A DNA stretch of 64,000 nucleotides from Flavihumibacter stibioxidans (GCF_014332695.1 NZ_MBUA01000028.1:158200-222199); one strand, 5' to 3'; positions 32,254 through 40,630 are shown, counted from the first letter of the stretch. Notes: generated by a model not told the origin, from the letters alone. A program made the numbers and translations.

Positions 32254-32308
32254 GTTGGGTTCGCTGATTTATAATTCCTGAATTCTGGAAATTGACTCAT
32301 GTCCGCCC

Positions 32309-33094
32309 TCAGATGGATCCGGTTCTTCCGCCATCCACAGGGATGCTGGTACCGTTCACATAAGCAGCAGCCGGGGTGGCCAGGAAGGCTGCCACAGCTG
32401 CAATCTCCTCAGCATGTCCAAATCTTTTGGCGGGGACTTCGCCGGCCATAAGGGCCTCCTGCTCTTTCCGGGTGATTCCTCTATTTGAAGCCAGTATGGC
32501 CGCAAGGCTTTCCAGCCTTTTGGTACTGGTAAAACCCGGTAAAACATTATTGACCGTAATACCATCTGCCGCCAGCTCATTGGCCAGGGTTTTAGCCCAG
32601 GACGCCACTGCCCCGCGTATGGTATTGGAAACGCCCAGGTTGTGCAGCGGTACTTTTACTGAGGTGGAAATGATATTGATGATCCTGCCATAACCATCCT
32701 CCTTCATGGTGGGCACCAGCGCCTGCACCAGCAGGTGATTGACCACCAGGTGCTGGCGGAACGCCGATTCAAAGGATTCAACAGGCGCATCAATAACAGG
32801 TCCGGCAGCCGGCCCGCCGGTATTATTAACGAGAATGGTTATACGCTTTTTCGATACCAGCTGCGTAACCGCCTGCCCAACGGCATCAGGGTCTGTAAAA
32901 TCCGCTACTGCATAACTATGCTGCTGCCCCCGGGAACTGTCCAACCCCGAAACGGCTTCCTGTAAAGCAGATTCATTTCGTGCCAGCAATATACATTCCG
33001 CTCCCAGTAATGCCAGTTCCTTTGCTGTAGCAAGTCCAATGCCCTGAGTGCTTCCGCATACCAATGCGGTTTTGCCCTGGAGTGAAATATTCAT
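32309..33094 (-). CDS. SDR-family protein with atypical active site
   Basis: A 261-aa Rossmann-fold protein with GSTQGIGLATA (NAD(P)-binding glycines), NNTGG, and ISTSVK. In ordinary SDRs the next element is YxxxK; here the aligned segment GVSNTIRGAV (residues 154-163) has Ser156 and Arg160 in place of Tyr and Lys. This matches a known divergent subgroup of SDRs with LSNxxR-type sequences. It may be a nonclassical reductase or have lost catalysis. It sits between kynU and mrp on the same strand; the C terminus PVDGGRTGSI is normal. Confidence 0.88.
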   Translation of the reverse strand: MNISLQGKTALVCGSTQGIGLATAKELALLGAECILLARNESALQEAVSGLDSSRGQQHSYAVADFTDPDAVGQAVTQLVSKKRITILVNNTGGPAAGPVIDAPVESFESAFRQHLVVNHLLVQALVPTMKEDGYGRIINIISTSVKVPLHNLGVSNTIRGAVASWAKTLANELAADGITVNNVLPGFTSTKRLESLAAILASNRGITRKEQEALMAGEVPAKRFGHAEEIAAVAAFLATPAAAYVNGTSIPVDGGRTGSI

Positions 33095-33120
33095 AATTAA
33101 ATTTAAAACCGGGTTATGGG

Positions 33121-34221
33121 TCAGGCCACCACTTCAATAACCTGCGAAGGCGCCAGTTTGGCGTTTCGCATGGCGATACTCCGCGCAGCAAGTCCAGCAA
33201 ACGCTTCAAAAGCTGCCTTAGTGATCTCATCATCGGTCATCATGATGGGAACCCCTTTATCACCGCCTTCGCGGATGCTCTGCACCAACGGAATCTGTCC
33301 CAGGAAAGGAATATCATACTCCTCAGCAAGCCTCTTGCCACCCTCCTTTCCAAAAATATAATACCTGTTCTCCGGTAGTTCGGCCGGCGTGAAATAACTC
33401 ATGTTTTCGACAATACCGATAATGGGCACTTTGATCTGTGCCTGGCCGAACATGGCAATACCTTTTTTGGCATCAGCCAGGGCCACATCCTGTGGGGTGG
33501 TAACCACTACTACCCCGGTAACCGGAACAGTTTGCATGAGGGTCAGGTGGATATCACCGGTTCCGGGCGGCATATCGATTACCAGGTAATCCAGTTCATC
33601 CCAGAAAACATCTGTAACAAACTGGCGGATGGCGCTGCTGGCCATCGGGCCACGCCAAACCACCGCATTCTTCTCATCCACCAGCAACCCGATACTCATT
33701 AGTTTGATGCCATAGCGTTCCAGGGGAACAATCAGACCTTTATCGCCCTCACCACCACTCATCATTTTAGGCCTTTCACCCCGCACCCCAAACATGATCG
33801 GAACGCTTGGACCATAAATATCGGCATCCATCAGACCTACTGATGCACCGCCCTGGGCCAGGGCCAGTGCAAGATTGGCTGAAACAGTACTTTTTCCAAC
33901 GCCCCCCTTACCGCTCACCACCGCGATGATATTTTTTACCTTAGGCAGTACTGCACCGGTATCCTTCCGGAGGGTATTCGTATTCGCAGTAAAATTTACG
34001 GTCACATTCGCCTCCTTATTCACCAGCAAACGGATGGCGTTGACAGAGGCGTTCTTCATAAGGTCTTTCATGGGGCAGGCAGGGGTTGTCAGCACAATGG
34101 TAAAGCTCACTTCATTGCCATTCACTTCGAGGTCCTTTACCATGTTCAGGCTCACTATATCACTGCCCAGGTCAGGCTCCTGCACATTTCCCAGCGCCTT
34201 CAATATTTGTTCTTGTGTCAT
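33121..34221 (-). CDS. mrp: Mrp/ApbC/NBP35 family iron-sulfur carrier ATPase (Bacteroidetes type)
   Basis: A 366-aa protein: an N-terminal MIP18/DUF59 domain (residues about 1-80, with TTPACPMKDLMKNA) followed by a deviant Walker A P-loop SGKGGVGKST near residue 103 and a MinD-type ATPase. Family members carry or assemble Fe-S clusters. Unusually, where typical Mrp has CPxC after VENMSYF, this protein reads MSYFTPAELPENRYYIFG; no CxxC is present in that position. From memory, this is common to Bacteroidetes. ATG 34221 is chosen; the frame to 34317 lies in the divergent promoter. Confidence 0.9.
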   Translation of the reverse strand: MTQEQILKALGNVQEPDLGSDIVSLNMVKDLEVNGNEVSFTIVLTTPACPMKDLMKNASVNAIRLLVNKEANVTVNFTANTNTLRKDTGAVLPKVKNIIAVVSGKGGVGKSTVSANLALALAQGGASVGLMDADIYGPSVPIMFGVRGERPKMMSGGEGDKGLIVPLERYGIKLMSIGLLVDEKNAVVWRGPMASSAIRQFVTDVFWDELDYLVIDMPPGTGDIHLTLMQTVPVTGVVVVTTPQDVALADAKKGIAMFGQAQIKVPIIGIVENMSYFTPAELPENRYYIFGKEGGKRLAEEYDIPFLGQIPLVQSIREGGDKGVPIMMTDDEITKAAFEAFAGLAARSIAMRNAKLAPSQVIEVVA

Positions 34222-34250
34222 TATTACGAGGTTGAGAATTAATTTTAGTG

Positions 34251-34311
34251 CAAAATTAACCAATGCAGGTGGTAATTTGTTGAGGCAGATTTGTTGAAGT
34301 CTATATATTTG
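34251..34311. promoter_or_regulatory. Divergent promoters between mrp and the CarboxypepD_reg-like gene
   Basis: Plus strand: TTG at 34280-34282, 21 bases, TATATTTG at 34304-34311, only five bases before the ATG at 34317. Minus strand: TAATTTTG at 34258-34251, 30 bases before the mrp ATG. Both match TAnnTTTG. The plus-strand arrangement implies leaderless translation. Confidence 0.6.
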
Positions 34312-34316
34312 AACCA

Positions 34317-34958
34317 ATGAAGCGAATTTTACCTTTACTCATAGTAAGTTTTTTCACCATCTGTCAACAGGCAAACGCACAATTTGAGACCATCAAGGAT
34401 TCTGTGGTTCAATTGTATGGCGTAGTGATGACGGCAGACAGTCTTCAGGGAATCCCCTCAGTCAGCGTCACTATCAAAGGTGGCAGAAGGGGTACTATTA
34501 CCAATGAACAGGGTGTATTCTCCATCGTGGTATTGAAGGGAGATAAAATAGAATTCACCAGCATAGGGTATAAACCAAAACTGGTAGAAATTCCGCGTAA
34601 CATGGAAGGCAACCAGTTCAGCATCGTGCAGTTAATGGTTGTAGACACACAATACCTTCCCGCCACGATCATCAGGCCCAGGCCCACCCGCGAGCAGTTT
34701 GAACGGGATTTCGTCAACACACAGGTGCCGGATGACGACCTTGAAATTGCAAGGAAAAACACCGACGAACAAACCCGCCGTGCGTTGATGAATATCCTTC
34801 CTGCCGATGGCAAGGAAGCAGCCAACTACGCTCTTCGCAAACAGGCACAGCGTTATTCCTATACAGGCACAACCCCGCCGATCAACCTAATGAATCCGAT
34901 GGCATGGGCCGAATTTATCCGTGCCTGGAAAAGAGGTGATTTCAAAAGCAAGAAGTAG
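34317..34958 (+). CDS. CarboxypepD_reg-like secreted protein
   Basis: A 213-aa exported protein: Sec signal peptide (LPLLIVSFFTICQQANAQ), then a carboxypeptidase-regulatory-like beta-sandwich (VQLYGVVMTADSLQGIPSVSVTIKGG, TITNEQGVFSIVV, DKIEFTSIGYKP), as found at the N terminus of TonB-dependent receptors. The C-terminal 90 residues are alpha-helical, with many charged residues and no further recognised domain. Stand-alone proteins of this kind are common in Bacteroidetes and likely sit in the periplasm or outer membrane; the partner is unknown. Confidence 0.8.
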   Translation: MKRILPLLIVSFFTICQQANAQFETIKDSVVQLYGVVMTADSLQGIPSVSVTIKGGRRGTITNEQGVFSIVVLKGDKIEFTSIGYKPKLVEIPRNMEGNQFSIVQLMVVDTQYLPATIIRPRPTREQFERDFVNTQVPDDDLEIARKNTDEQTRRALMNILPADGKEAANYALRKQAQRYSYTGTTPPINLMNPMAWAEFIRAWKRGDFKSKK

Positions 34959-34962
34959 CGCT

Positions 34963-34970
34963 TATTTTTG
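34963..34970 (+). promoter_or_regulatory. -7 box TATTTTTG before the 3-hydroxyacyl-CoA dehydrogenase gene
   Basis: TATTTTTG matches TAnnTTTG and is 8 bases before an ATG at 34979 and 17 before the ATG at 34988. With a start point near 34977 the second ATG has the more usual short leader. Confidence 0.45.
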
Positions 34971-34987
34971 TTTCCTAAATGATTTCT

Positions 34988-35878
34988 ATGTTTCAGAAGA
35001 TTGCTGTCATAGGTGCCGGCACCATGGGTAATGGCATCGCCCACGTTTTTGCCCAATTCGGCTTCCAGGTTCAACTGGTGGATGTTAATACCGAACAACT
35101 GATTAAAGCTCTCCAGACCATCCATAAAAACCTCGAAAGGCAGGTTGCCAAAGGAACACTCACTGCAGAGGATCAGGCAGCAGCTTATGGCCGCATCAGC
35201 ACTTTCAGCTCCATCGAAGAAGGCGTGCGCGATGTTGACCTGGTAGTGGAAGCTGCCACAGAAAACATAGACCTGAAACTGAATATCTTCAAGGCCCTGG
35301 ATGCCGCAGCCCCCGAGGGTGTGATCCTGGCCAGCAATACATCCTCCATCTCCATTACCCGCATCGCCAGCGTTACCAAACGCCCCGAAAAAGTGATCGG
35401 CATGCATTTCATGAACCCGGTGCCGGTGATGAAACTGGTGGAGATCATCAATGGTTATTCAACCGACCCGTTTGTGACCGAATCAATTGTAAACCTTAGC
35501 AAACAACTTAACAAAGTCCCCTGCGTGGTCAACGACTACCCGGGTTTCATTGCCAACCGCATCCTGATGCCCATGATCAATGAGGCGATTTACAGCCTGT
35601 ACGAAGGGGTGGCGGGAGTGGAAGAAATTGACACCATCATGAAACTTGGCATGGCCCACCCGATGGGGCCGCTGCAACTGGCCGATTTTATCGGGCTGGA
35701 TGTCTGCCATAGCATCCTGAAAGTGATGGAAGACGGTTTTGGCAACCCGAAATATGCCCCCTGCCCTCTGCTTACCAATATGGTTACCGCCCGTAAACTG
35801 GGGGTAAAAACCGGCGAAGGCTTTTACAGGTATACCCCCGGAAGCAAGGACCTGGTGGTTAGTGACCGGTTTTTATAA
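34988..35878 (+). CDS. 3-hydroxyacyl-CoA (3-hydroxybutyryl-CoA) dehydrogenase
   Basis: A 296-aa NAD-dependent dehydrogenase. The Rossmann domain begins with KIAVIGAGTMGNGIAH; the catalytic dyad segment GMHFMNPVPVMKLVE contains the His, and Asn/Glu residues lie in the C-terminal helical domain (EAIYSLYEGVAGVEEIDTIM, GPLQLADFIGLD). It oxidises (S)-3-hydroxybutyryl-CoA or a homologous substrate in fatty acid or aromatic/amino acid catabolism. ATG 34979 would add three residues; I prefer ATG 34988 because of the -7 box spacing. A crotonase is not next to it. Confidence 0.92.
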   Translation: MFQKIAVIGAGTMGNGIAHVFAQFGFQVQLVDVNTEQLIKALQTIHKNLERQVAKGTLTAEDQAAAYGRISTFSSIEEGVRDVDLVVEAATENIDLKLNIFKALDAAAPEGVILASNTSSISITRIASVTKRPEKVIGMHFMNPVPVMKLVEIINGYSTDPFVTESIVNLSKQLNKVPCVVNDYPGFIANRILMPMINEAIYSLYEGVAGVEEIDTIMKLGMAHPMGPLQLADFIGLDVCHSILKVMEDGFGNPKYAPCPLLTNMVTARKLGVKTGEGFYRYTPGSKDLVVSDRFL

Positions 35879-36021
35879 GCAGGCATTTGACATTTAACGC
35901 CGTTTTTTGCCGTTTCATGCGGATTTTTCGCCATTTTGTCGGATTGAGATGGTTGCTCAATTGATTGTGATGCATTTTTACATGGTCATAATCAACTGCC
36001 GTCAACCATTAAACCTATATC

Positions 36022-36216
36022 ATGAAACTGGCTTCCATTTTACTTGTAATCGCATGTGTCATTTTTGGCACCGGCGTTTTCGCCGGACTCGGACAGGTTG
36101 TCTGCAGCCAGCAAATTCCCACTGAAATCGGCAAACTTCATAAAGAAACCCCTGCAGATATTGAAGAGGACGCCGGACCGGATACTGTTTCTGCCTTTAC
36201 TGTGTTGGTGAACTAA
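36022..36216 (+). CDS. Small secreted protein (hypothetical, 64 aa)
   Basis: An ATG ORF preceded by CCATTAAACCTATATC, a leader often seen before Bacteroidetes genes. Residues 1 to about 21 form a Sec signal peptide (ASILLVIACVIFGTGVFAG), followed by a short acidic segment with IEEDAGPD. I do not recognise a family. Its TAA (36214-36216) overlaps the TAG of the converging gene at 36213-36215 by two bases. Confidence 0.6.
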   Translation: MKLASILLVIACVIFGTGVFAGLGQVVCSQQIPTEIGKLHKETPADIEEDAGPDTVSAFTVLVN

Positions 36217-36947
36217 GTACTATCTTTTTGCTTTTGCTGCGGAACGATCCGGTAATCATCGGGACCTATTCCTTTGATGCCGGAAGGGCGTTTCCTTCCT
36301 CTTGTGCTATCGGGCTTTATTTTTGAGGGAACCGGTCCGTTCTGTTCCGGAACCACTGTCCCTTTAGCTTCCGTCTCATTGGGAACCGATAAATCCTGCG
36401 TTCCGGAAACTGGCGAATCCGCCGGTATTGCCCCCCGTAATAAATCATCTGCACCACCACCCCCGGTTGAATCCTGCGCTGCCGTAAATGACTGCGCCGG
36501 CTTGTTCAATGAATCAGCCGGGCTTATTGTTTGCCCTTCCCCTTGTACAACCGGCGGGATCAGCGTATTTGACTGGCTGCCTCCCGGGGGCGACTCCCCT
36601 GGTTTACGTACAGGCGCCGGCTCCAGTATGCGGTAATTTGTTTCCGGCTCCCCGACAGAAGCCTTGCGGCCGGAAAAATATCCAGCCCTGTAAATGATCA
36701 AAAGGGATACAGCTCCAAGCAGCAATATGATTGACCATCCCTTCCAGCCGGTATCCGGCGAAACCACTGAGCCGCCATCCGGGCCAGACTCAGGGTCATC
36801 TCCCCCAAAATCATCGTCATCGGTTGGCATGTCTTCATCCAACCGGACTGATATCCGCAACCAGATCTCATCTGCCATGACCGGTAAAGGCGGCAGCTGC
36901 TCCAGCTTTGCAGCTATCAATTGTTCATATGGGGTGATTTGATTCAT
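36213..36947 (-). CDS. Single-pass membrane protein, putative anti-sigma factor
   Basis: A 244-aa protein whose gene follows the ECF sigma factor with a one-base stop/start overlap (TAATG). Residues 1-65 are predicted cytoplasmic (acidic, with DDDDFGGDDPESGPDG), residues about 70-86 form one transmembrane helix (WSIILLLGAVSLLIIY), and the remaining 155 residues are low-complexity Pro/Ser/Gly/Asp-rich, probably periplasmic. Gene order and topology fit an anti-sigma factor, but I see no ZAS zinc motif (HxxxCxxC) and no other named anti-sigma domain, so the call rests on context. Sequence is not recognised. Confidence 0.55.
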   Translation of the reverse strand: MNQITPYEQLIAAKLEQLPPLPVMADEIWLRISVRLDEDMPTDDDDFGGDDPESGPDGGSVVSPDTGWKGWSIILLLGAVSLLIIYRAGYFSGRKASVGEPETNYRILEPAPVRKPGESPPGGSQSNTLIPPVVQGEGQTISPADSLNKPAQSFTAAQDSTGGGGADDLLRGAIPADSPVSGTQDLSVPNETEAKGTVVPEQNGPVPSKIKPDSTRGRKRPSGIKGIGPDDYRIVPQQKQKDST

Positions 36948-37495
36948 TAGTTTTTCAACGTCTTCAGTTTTTCCTGTAAGGTCTTCCGGGCTTCACTCAG
37001 GTGCCATTTACTGGTCCCCTCGCTGATCTGCAGGTGTTCCGCGATCTCCCGGTGGTTATATCCATCCACTGCGTACAGGACAAAAACAGCATGGGTAGCG
37101 GGAGGCAATTGCTGGATGATTGTCATCAGCTCTTTTGCATTCAACTGTTCAATGGCTGCATTATTGATATTGGGAGCCGGCGTGGTTTCCAGTTCCAGTT
37201 CAATCTCGCTCCCGAACCGGCTCCTGGCTTTGAAATGATCCAGGCCTTCATTGATAACAATCCTTTTGAGCCAGGTCTTGAAGGCGGCTTTGGACGGATC
37301 AAAACTCCTGATGCTTTTAAACACTTTTACAAATGCCTCGCTTACGATATCGGCGGCATCGGCATCATCACGGGAATACCTAAGCGCTATCACCATGGCA
37401 TACTCATAGTATTGCCGGTAAAGCAGTTCCTGCGCCTTACGGTTATTGGCTATACAGCCATCAAGAATAAATTGTATGTCCAGCGTAGCACTCAA
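36947..37495 (-). CDS. ECF-type RNA polymerase sigma factor
   Basis: A 182-aa sigma-70 family member. Region 2 shows LLYRQYYEYAMVIALRYSRD and DAADIVSEAFVKVFKSI (the -10 recognition helix), and region 4 shows QLPPATHAVFVLYAVDGYNHREIAEHLQISEGTSKWHLSEAR, the helix-turn-helix for -35 recognition. The start is TTG at 37495, overlapping the TGA of the upstream lipoprotein gene in the sequence TTGA; the next ATG would remove region 2. It sits between that gene and the putative anti-sigma gene with overlaps, so the three are translationally coupled. Confidence 0.93.
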   Translation of the reverse strand: MSATLDIQFILDGCIANNRKAQELLYRQYYEYAMVIALRYSRDDADAADIVSEAFVKVFKSIRSFDPSKAAFKTWLKRIVINEGLDHFKARSRFGSEIELELETTPAPNINNAAIEQLNAKELMTIIQQLPPATHAVFVLYAVDGYNHREIAEHLQISEGTSKWHLSEARKTLQEKLKTLKN

Positions 37496-38289
37496 TTAGC
37501 GATATCCTGTTTCCTCTTTAAAAGTAATGATGAAGAGACGGCTGCAACCACCATTTTATAGGCGGGGTCCATATCGTTGATCATCCAGACCTGGTTATCG
37601 AGCACATCTACCACGCCTATGAGTCCACCGTCAATCTTCAATTCATAGCCCGCAAACATCGGTCCGCCGGCCACTTTCACATTCTTTCCTTTGGGATTGG
37701 TATAGGAACGTATTCTCAGGGGATTTATTGAAATGGTAATATCCCCATTGGTGGCATAACCTTCTTCTTCCGTTACCGACTGCGCATCCTGGCGGTGAAC
37801 CATTACCATTTGCCAGGGCTCGGGCTTTTTGTCTGCCAGCAACACAATGGCAGCGGAGAAAGCATATTGCAGGTTGCGCGTATGGGTGAGCTCGCCCCAG
37901 CGGGGTTGGTTCGTTTTAAACACCAGTTGTTTCTCACTGAATTTCTCCATCGCAAACACGGCTGCCTGTTGCCCGCCATTCTGTACTGTGTACTGCATTT
38001 TATTTTTCTCTGATATGGTACGGTTATCCGTATTGATATTAAACACTTTCACAACCTGGTCTTCCAAACGGAAACTGATGCGACTGTGTTGCATGACGGA
38101 AGAAAAATCCCACCCCCTTTTTACGGGGGTGGTATGATATGATCCGAATGTCAATTGCTGGTTGAGCATCCATCCGTTCAGGCCGGTAACTTTCATGGAA
38201 CTGGCGGCCGATCCAAACTGGTCGGGAACAGACACTTTCGCTGCTGTGCAGGAAACCAGGAATAAAGCGGCTATAATGATGATTCGCAT
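37492..38289 (-). CDS. Putative lipoprotein (265 aa), first gene of the sigma operon
   Basis: The N terminus MRIIIIAALFLVSC is a lipoprotein signal with the lipidated cysteine at position 14. The rest is beta-rich (for example MLNQQLTFGSYHTTPVK, VVKVFNINTDNRT, ITISINPLRIRSY) with a hydrophobic, strand-like segment FSAAIVLLADKK. I do not recognise a domain. It overlaps the sigma-factor gene by four bases; a surface lipoprotein could be the sensed component or a target of the regulon. It starts 9 bp after the stop of the gene at 38299. Confidence 0.6.
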   Translation of the reverse strand: MRIIIIAALFLVSCTAAKVSVPDQFGSAASSMKVTGLNGWMLNQQLTFGSYHTTPVKRGWDFSSVMQHSRISFRLEDQVVKVFNINTDNRTISEKNKMQYTVQNGGQQAAVFAMEKFSEKQLVFKTNQPRWGELTHTRNLQYAFSAAIVLLADKKPEPWQMVMVHRQDAQSVTEEEGYATNGDITISINPLRIRSYTNPKGKNVKVAGGPMFAGYELKIDGGLIGVVDVLDNQVWMINDMDPAYKMVVAAVSSSLLLKRKQDIAN

Positions 38290-38298
38290 GGTTTGAAA

Positions 38299-39786
38299 TT
38301 AATAGGTGAAGGTTGTTTTTGTGCGGTAAAGGTCAAGGCCTGTCATGCCCGATTTATAATATTTGATGAGTGTTACCGGGTAACCATCTGCGTCATAAGT
38401 ATATTCAAACTTATAGGGAACAGATGATGGAATTGCCCCGGTATAGCCTTTCTGCTGCGAACTCAAATTATTTTTTGAAGAACGGCTCAGGTAGAGGTCG
38501 GGGAACATTATCTGCTGGTATGGGTTGATATTTGTATCATATCCATAAGTTCCACCTTCCTGGCCGCCTTTTGAACTGATTGCCTTGTCTGCAATTTTAT
38601 TGCCGCCCAGGTATGTCATGGAGTAGTGCATGGTTGAACCATTGTCAAAGAGATAGTAAATTTCTGTCTGCTGCCGGCCATTTTCCACCCCCTGTTCAAT
38701 AGCTCCATGAATGGTTACATCATAGGATTGATTACTCACATGGGTGATTTTACCTGCGCCGTCAAACTCATACCAGGTCTTACCAACCTGTACCTGCCGG
38801 TCGTCATAACGCAATACCCCTGTCAGCCTGTTTCCGCTGTAAACACCCTTATCGGTATAAGTGGCCTGAAGGTCCTGGTATTGAGGTTTTTTCTGGTAAT
38901 ACTGCACCCTGTCGAGGTCACCATCGGCACGATAGGAAAATATGCTATTCCCCTTCAGCTGCCATTGGCCCTCCACTTCAAGGTAATCCATCTCCATCCG
39001 CAGCCTTTTAATGTCACGTTCCGCAGCCAATACCAGCAATCCGTTTTCCTGCACTTCTTCAGGTGTAATCACCCTTTCAGCCACCGTATTCCACTGTTTC
39101 ATCACCAGCCTGTGTTGAACCGCCTGCCGGGCAACGGGGATCAGGTTGGCGCCGGGCACAAGTGCGAACTGCGCCTTGTATTCCTGGCCATTCGCAAGGG
39201 TGCTGATTAGTTCCAGACTGGCAGGAATGCTGTCGTACATGACATTGCCTACCTTAACAGAAGCCCTTACCAGAATATCCATCGCGTTGGATTGAAAAGC
39301 ATGGGCGGGATAACCGAATGCGGCGGGACCATCCACAGGCCCAATTGGCAGCACCTGCGGGTGCAGGCTGGCTCCCGAAGCTGTTACACCAACTGATACC
39401 GGCAATGCCTGTTGCACACCTGCGGCCCTTACAGAACCCGCAACAGGCGCCACACTGATCAGCTCCTCACCATTTTTCAGCATAAAAGCAGTGAGCTTAT
39501 ATTGCCCCTGGGGTAATTCCATCGGTGCAGACACCCATTGGCTATTCTGTTTACCCAGGCGGATATGCTTCCTCACCCATATAGCCTGGCCTGAAGACAG
39601 GGAAAGATCGGCCACCGCATCTATACTGTCTGCGTCAACGGCTGTTTCCAATTCAACGGCAAACTGTAATTTGCCGGCAACCGGTGCAGGGATGGGCTGA
39701 GGGATAGACTCCGGCACTTCATTTTCTTTTTTACATGCTGCAAAAAATAAAACACTTAAAAGGAAAAGGTTTAATACTTGTTTCAT
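38299..39786 (-). CDS. Putative lipoprotein (495 aa)
   Basis: The N terminus ends in LFFAAC, a lipoprotein signal with the cysteine at position 18, and is followed by a short charged/proline linker. The N-terminal 170 residues are a beta-sandwich-like region (KLQFAVELETAVDAD, PQGQYKLTAFMLKNGEEL). The C-terminal 200 residues carry YD/RHS-like short beta-hairpin signals (FSYRADGDLDRVQYYQKK, FEYTYDADGYPVTLIKYYKSG). I do not assign a function. It lies 10 bp upstream of the other lipoprotein gene on the same strand, so it may head a four-gene operon with the sigma and putative anti-sigma genes. Confidence 0.6.
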   Translation of the reverse strand: MKQVLNLFLLSVLFFAACKKENEVPESIPQPIPAPVAGKLQFAVELETAVDADSIDAVADLSLSSGQAIWVRKHIRLGKQNSQWVSAPMELPQGQYKLTAFMLKNGEELISVAPVAGSVRAAGVQQALPVSVGVTASGASLHPQVLPIGPVDGPAAFGYPAHAFQSNAMDILVRASVKVGNVMYDSIPASLELISTLANGQEYKAQFALVPGANLIPVARQAVQHRLVMKQWNTVAERVITPEEVQENGLLVLAAERDIKRLRMEMDYLEVEGQWQLKGNSIFSYRADGDLDRVQYYQKKPQYQDLQATYTDKGVYSGNRLTGVLRYDDRQVQVGKTWYEFDGAGKITHVSNQSYDVTIHGAIEQGVENGRQQTEIYYLFDNGSTMHYSMTYLGGNKIADKAISSKGGQEGGTYGYDTNINPYQQIMFPDLYLSRSSKNNLSSQQKGYTGAIPSSVPYKFEYTYDADGYPVTLIKYYKSGMTGLDLYRTKTTFTY

Positions 39787-39889
39787 ATACTGTTTGATTT
39801 ATCTACTGACTATACCTCCTGCAGTGACAAAAGGGTTGGGTACAGATCTTGTGATTTAGAAAACTTTAACAAGCGGCTTATATTTACCT

Positions 39890-40630
39890 ATGCAATTCGT
39901 TATTTCCAAGCTGGTCACTGCGACACTTTCACCATCCAACTGGTTACTGCTACTGGTGTTAATGTATCTGTTAATTCATTCTCCCCGCTGGAAACGGACA
40001 GCCGGGATCCTGGCCCTGGCAGTTGCGCTGCTGGCTACCAATCCGGCTTTGTACAGGCTTGCTGTCCTTGCCTGGCAGCCCAAACCTGCAATGGTTCATG
40101 AAAAGTTCACTGCGGCCATACTACCGGGTGGCGTGGCCGGATTCGACCACAACAATCGGGGCTATTTCGGGTATGCGGCAGACAGGTTTATTCAAACCGC
40201 CCGGCTGTATCATCAACAGCAGGCTCAATACATCATTGTTACAGGGGGGAACGGTTTCCTCGACAGAAGTATCCCGCCGGAAGCTTTTTTCCTGAAAGAG
40301 GAACTGGTAAAACATGGTATCCCGGCAGACAGGATCATAACGGAAGCAGAAAGCAGGAATACCCGGCAGAATGCCCAATTCACCAAAAGGATTATCGACA
40401 GTCTGGGATTGCATGGACCATTTGCGCTGGTTACATCAGCCATACATATGCGCAGATGCAGCCAGGATTTCAAAAATGCGGGCATATCCACTACCGGTAT
40501 TCCGGCCAATTACGATTTGTTTGACAGGAAGCAGGATTGGCAGGACATGATCTGGCCGGATTTTTCCCTTTTCGACCGCTGGGGAAGGCTGATAAAAGAA
40601 TGGGTGGGATGGCTGGTCAGCACCTGGTAG
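39890..40630 (+). CDS. YdcF family (DUF218) protein
   Basis: A 246-aa protein with two N-terminal hydrophobic segments (LLLVLMYLLIHS and GILALAVALLATNPALYRL) followed by a DUF218/YdcF domain: AAILPGGVAGFDHN, YAADRFIQTARLYHQ, IIVTGGNG, ESRNTRQNAQFTKRIID, and LVTSAIHMRRCSQDF. DUF218 proteins include ElyC (cell-wall integrity) and YdcF of unknown function. Membrane anchoring supports an envelope role. Its 3' end overlaps the converging YigZ gene by 14 bp. Confidence 0.88.
   Translation: MQFVISKLVTATLSPSNWLLLLVLMYLLIHSPRWKRTAGILALAVALLATNPALYRLAVLAWQPKPAMVHEKFTAAILPGGVAGFDHNNRGYFGYAADRFIQTARLYHQQQAQYIIVTGGNGFLDRSIPPEAFFLKEELVKHGIPADRIITEAESRNTRQNAQFTKRIIDSLGLHGPFALVTSAIHMRRCSQDFKNAGISTTGIPANYDLFDRKQDWQDMIWPDFSLFDRWGRLIKEWVGWLVSTW

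Noticed and set aside
35879-36021. Small RNA or riboswitch between the hydroxyacyl-CoA dehydrogenase gene and the 64-aa gene
   Set aside because: The T-rich gap has no stable stem with a loop or a terminator that I could find; most likely a plain promoter region.
40121-40414. 97-aa minus ORF opposite YdcF
   Set aside because: Antisense shadow of the conserved DUF218 domain.
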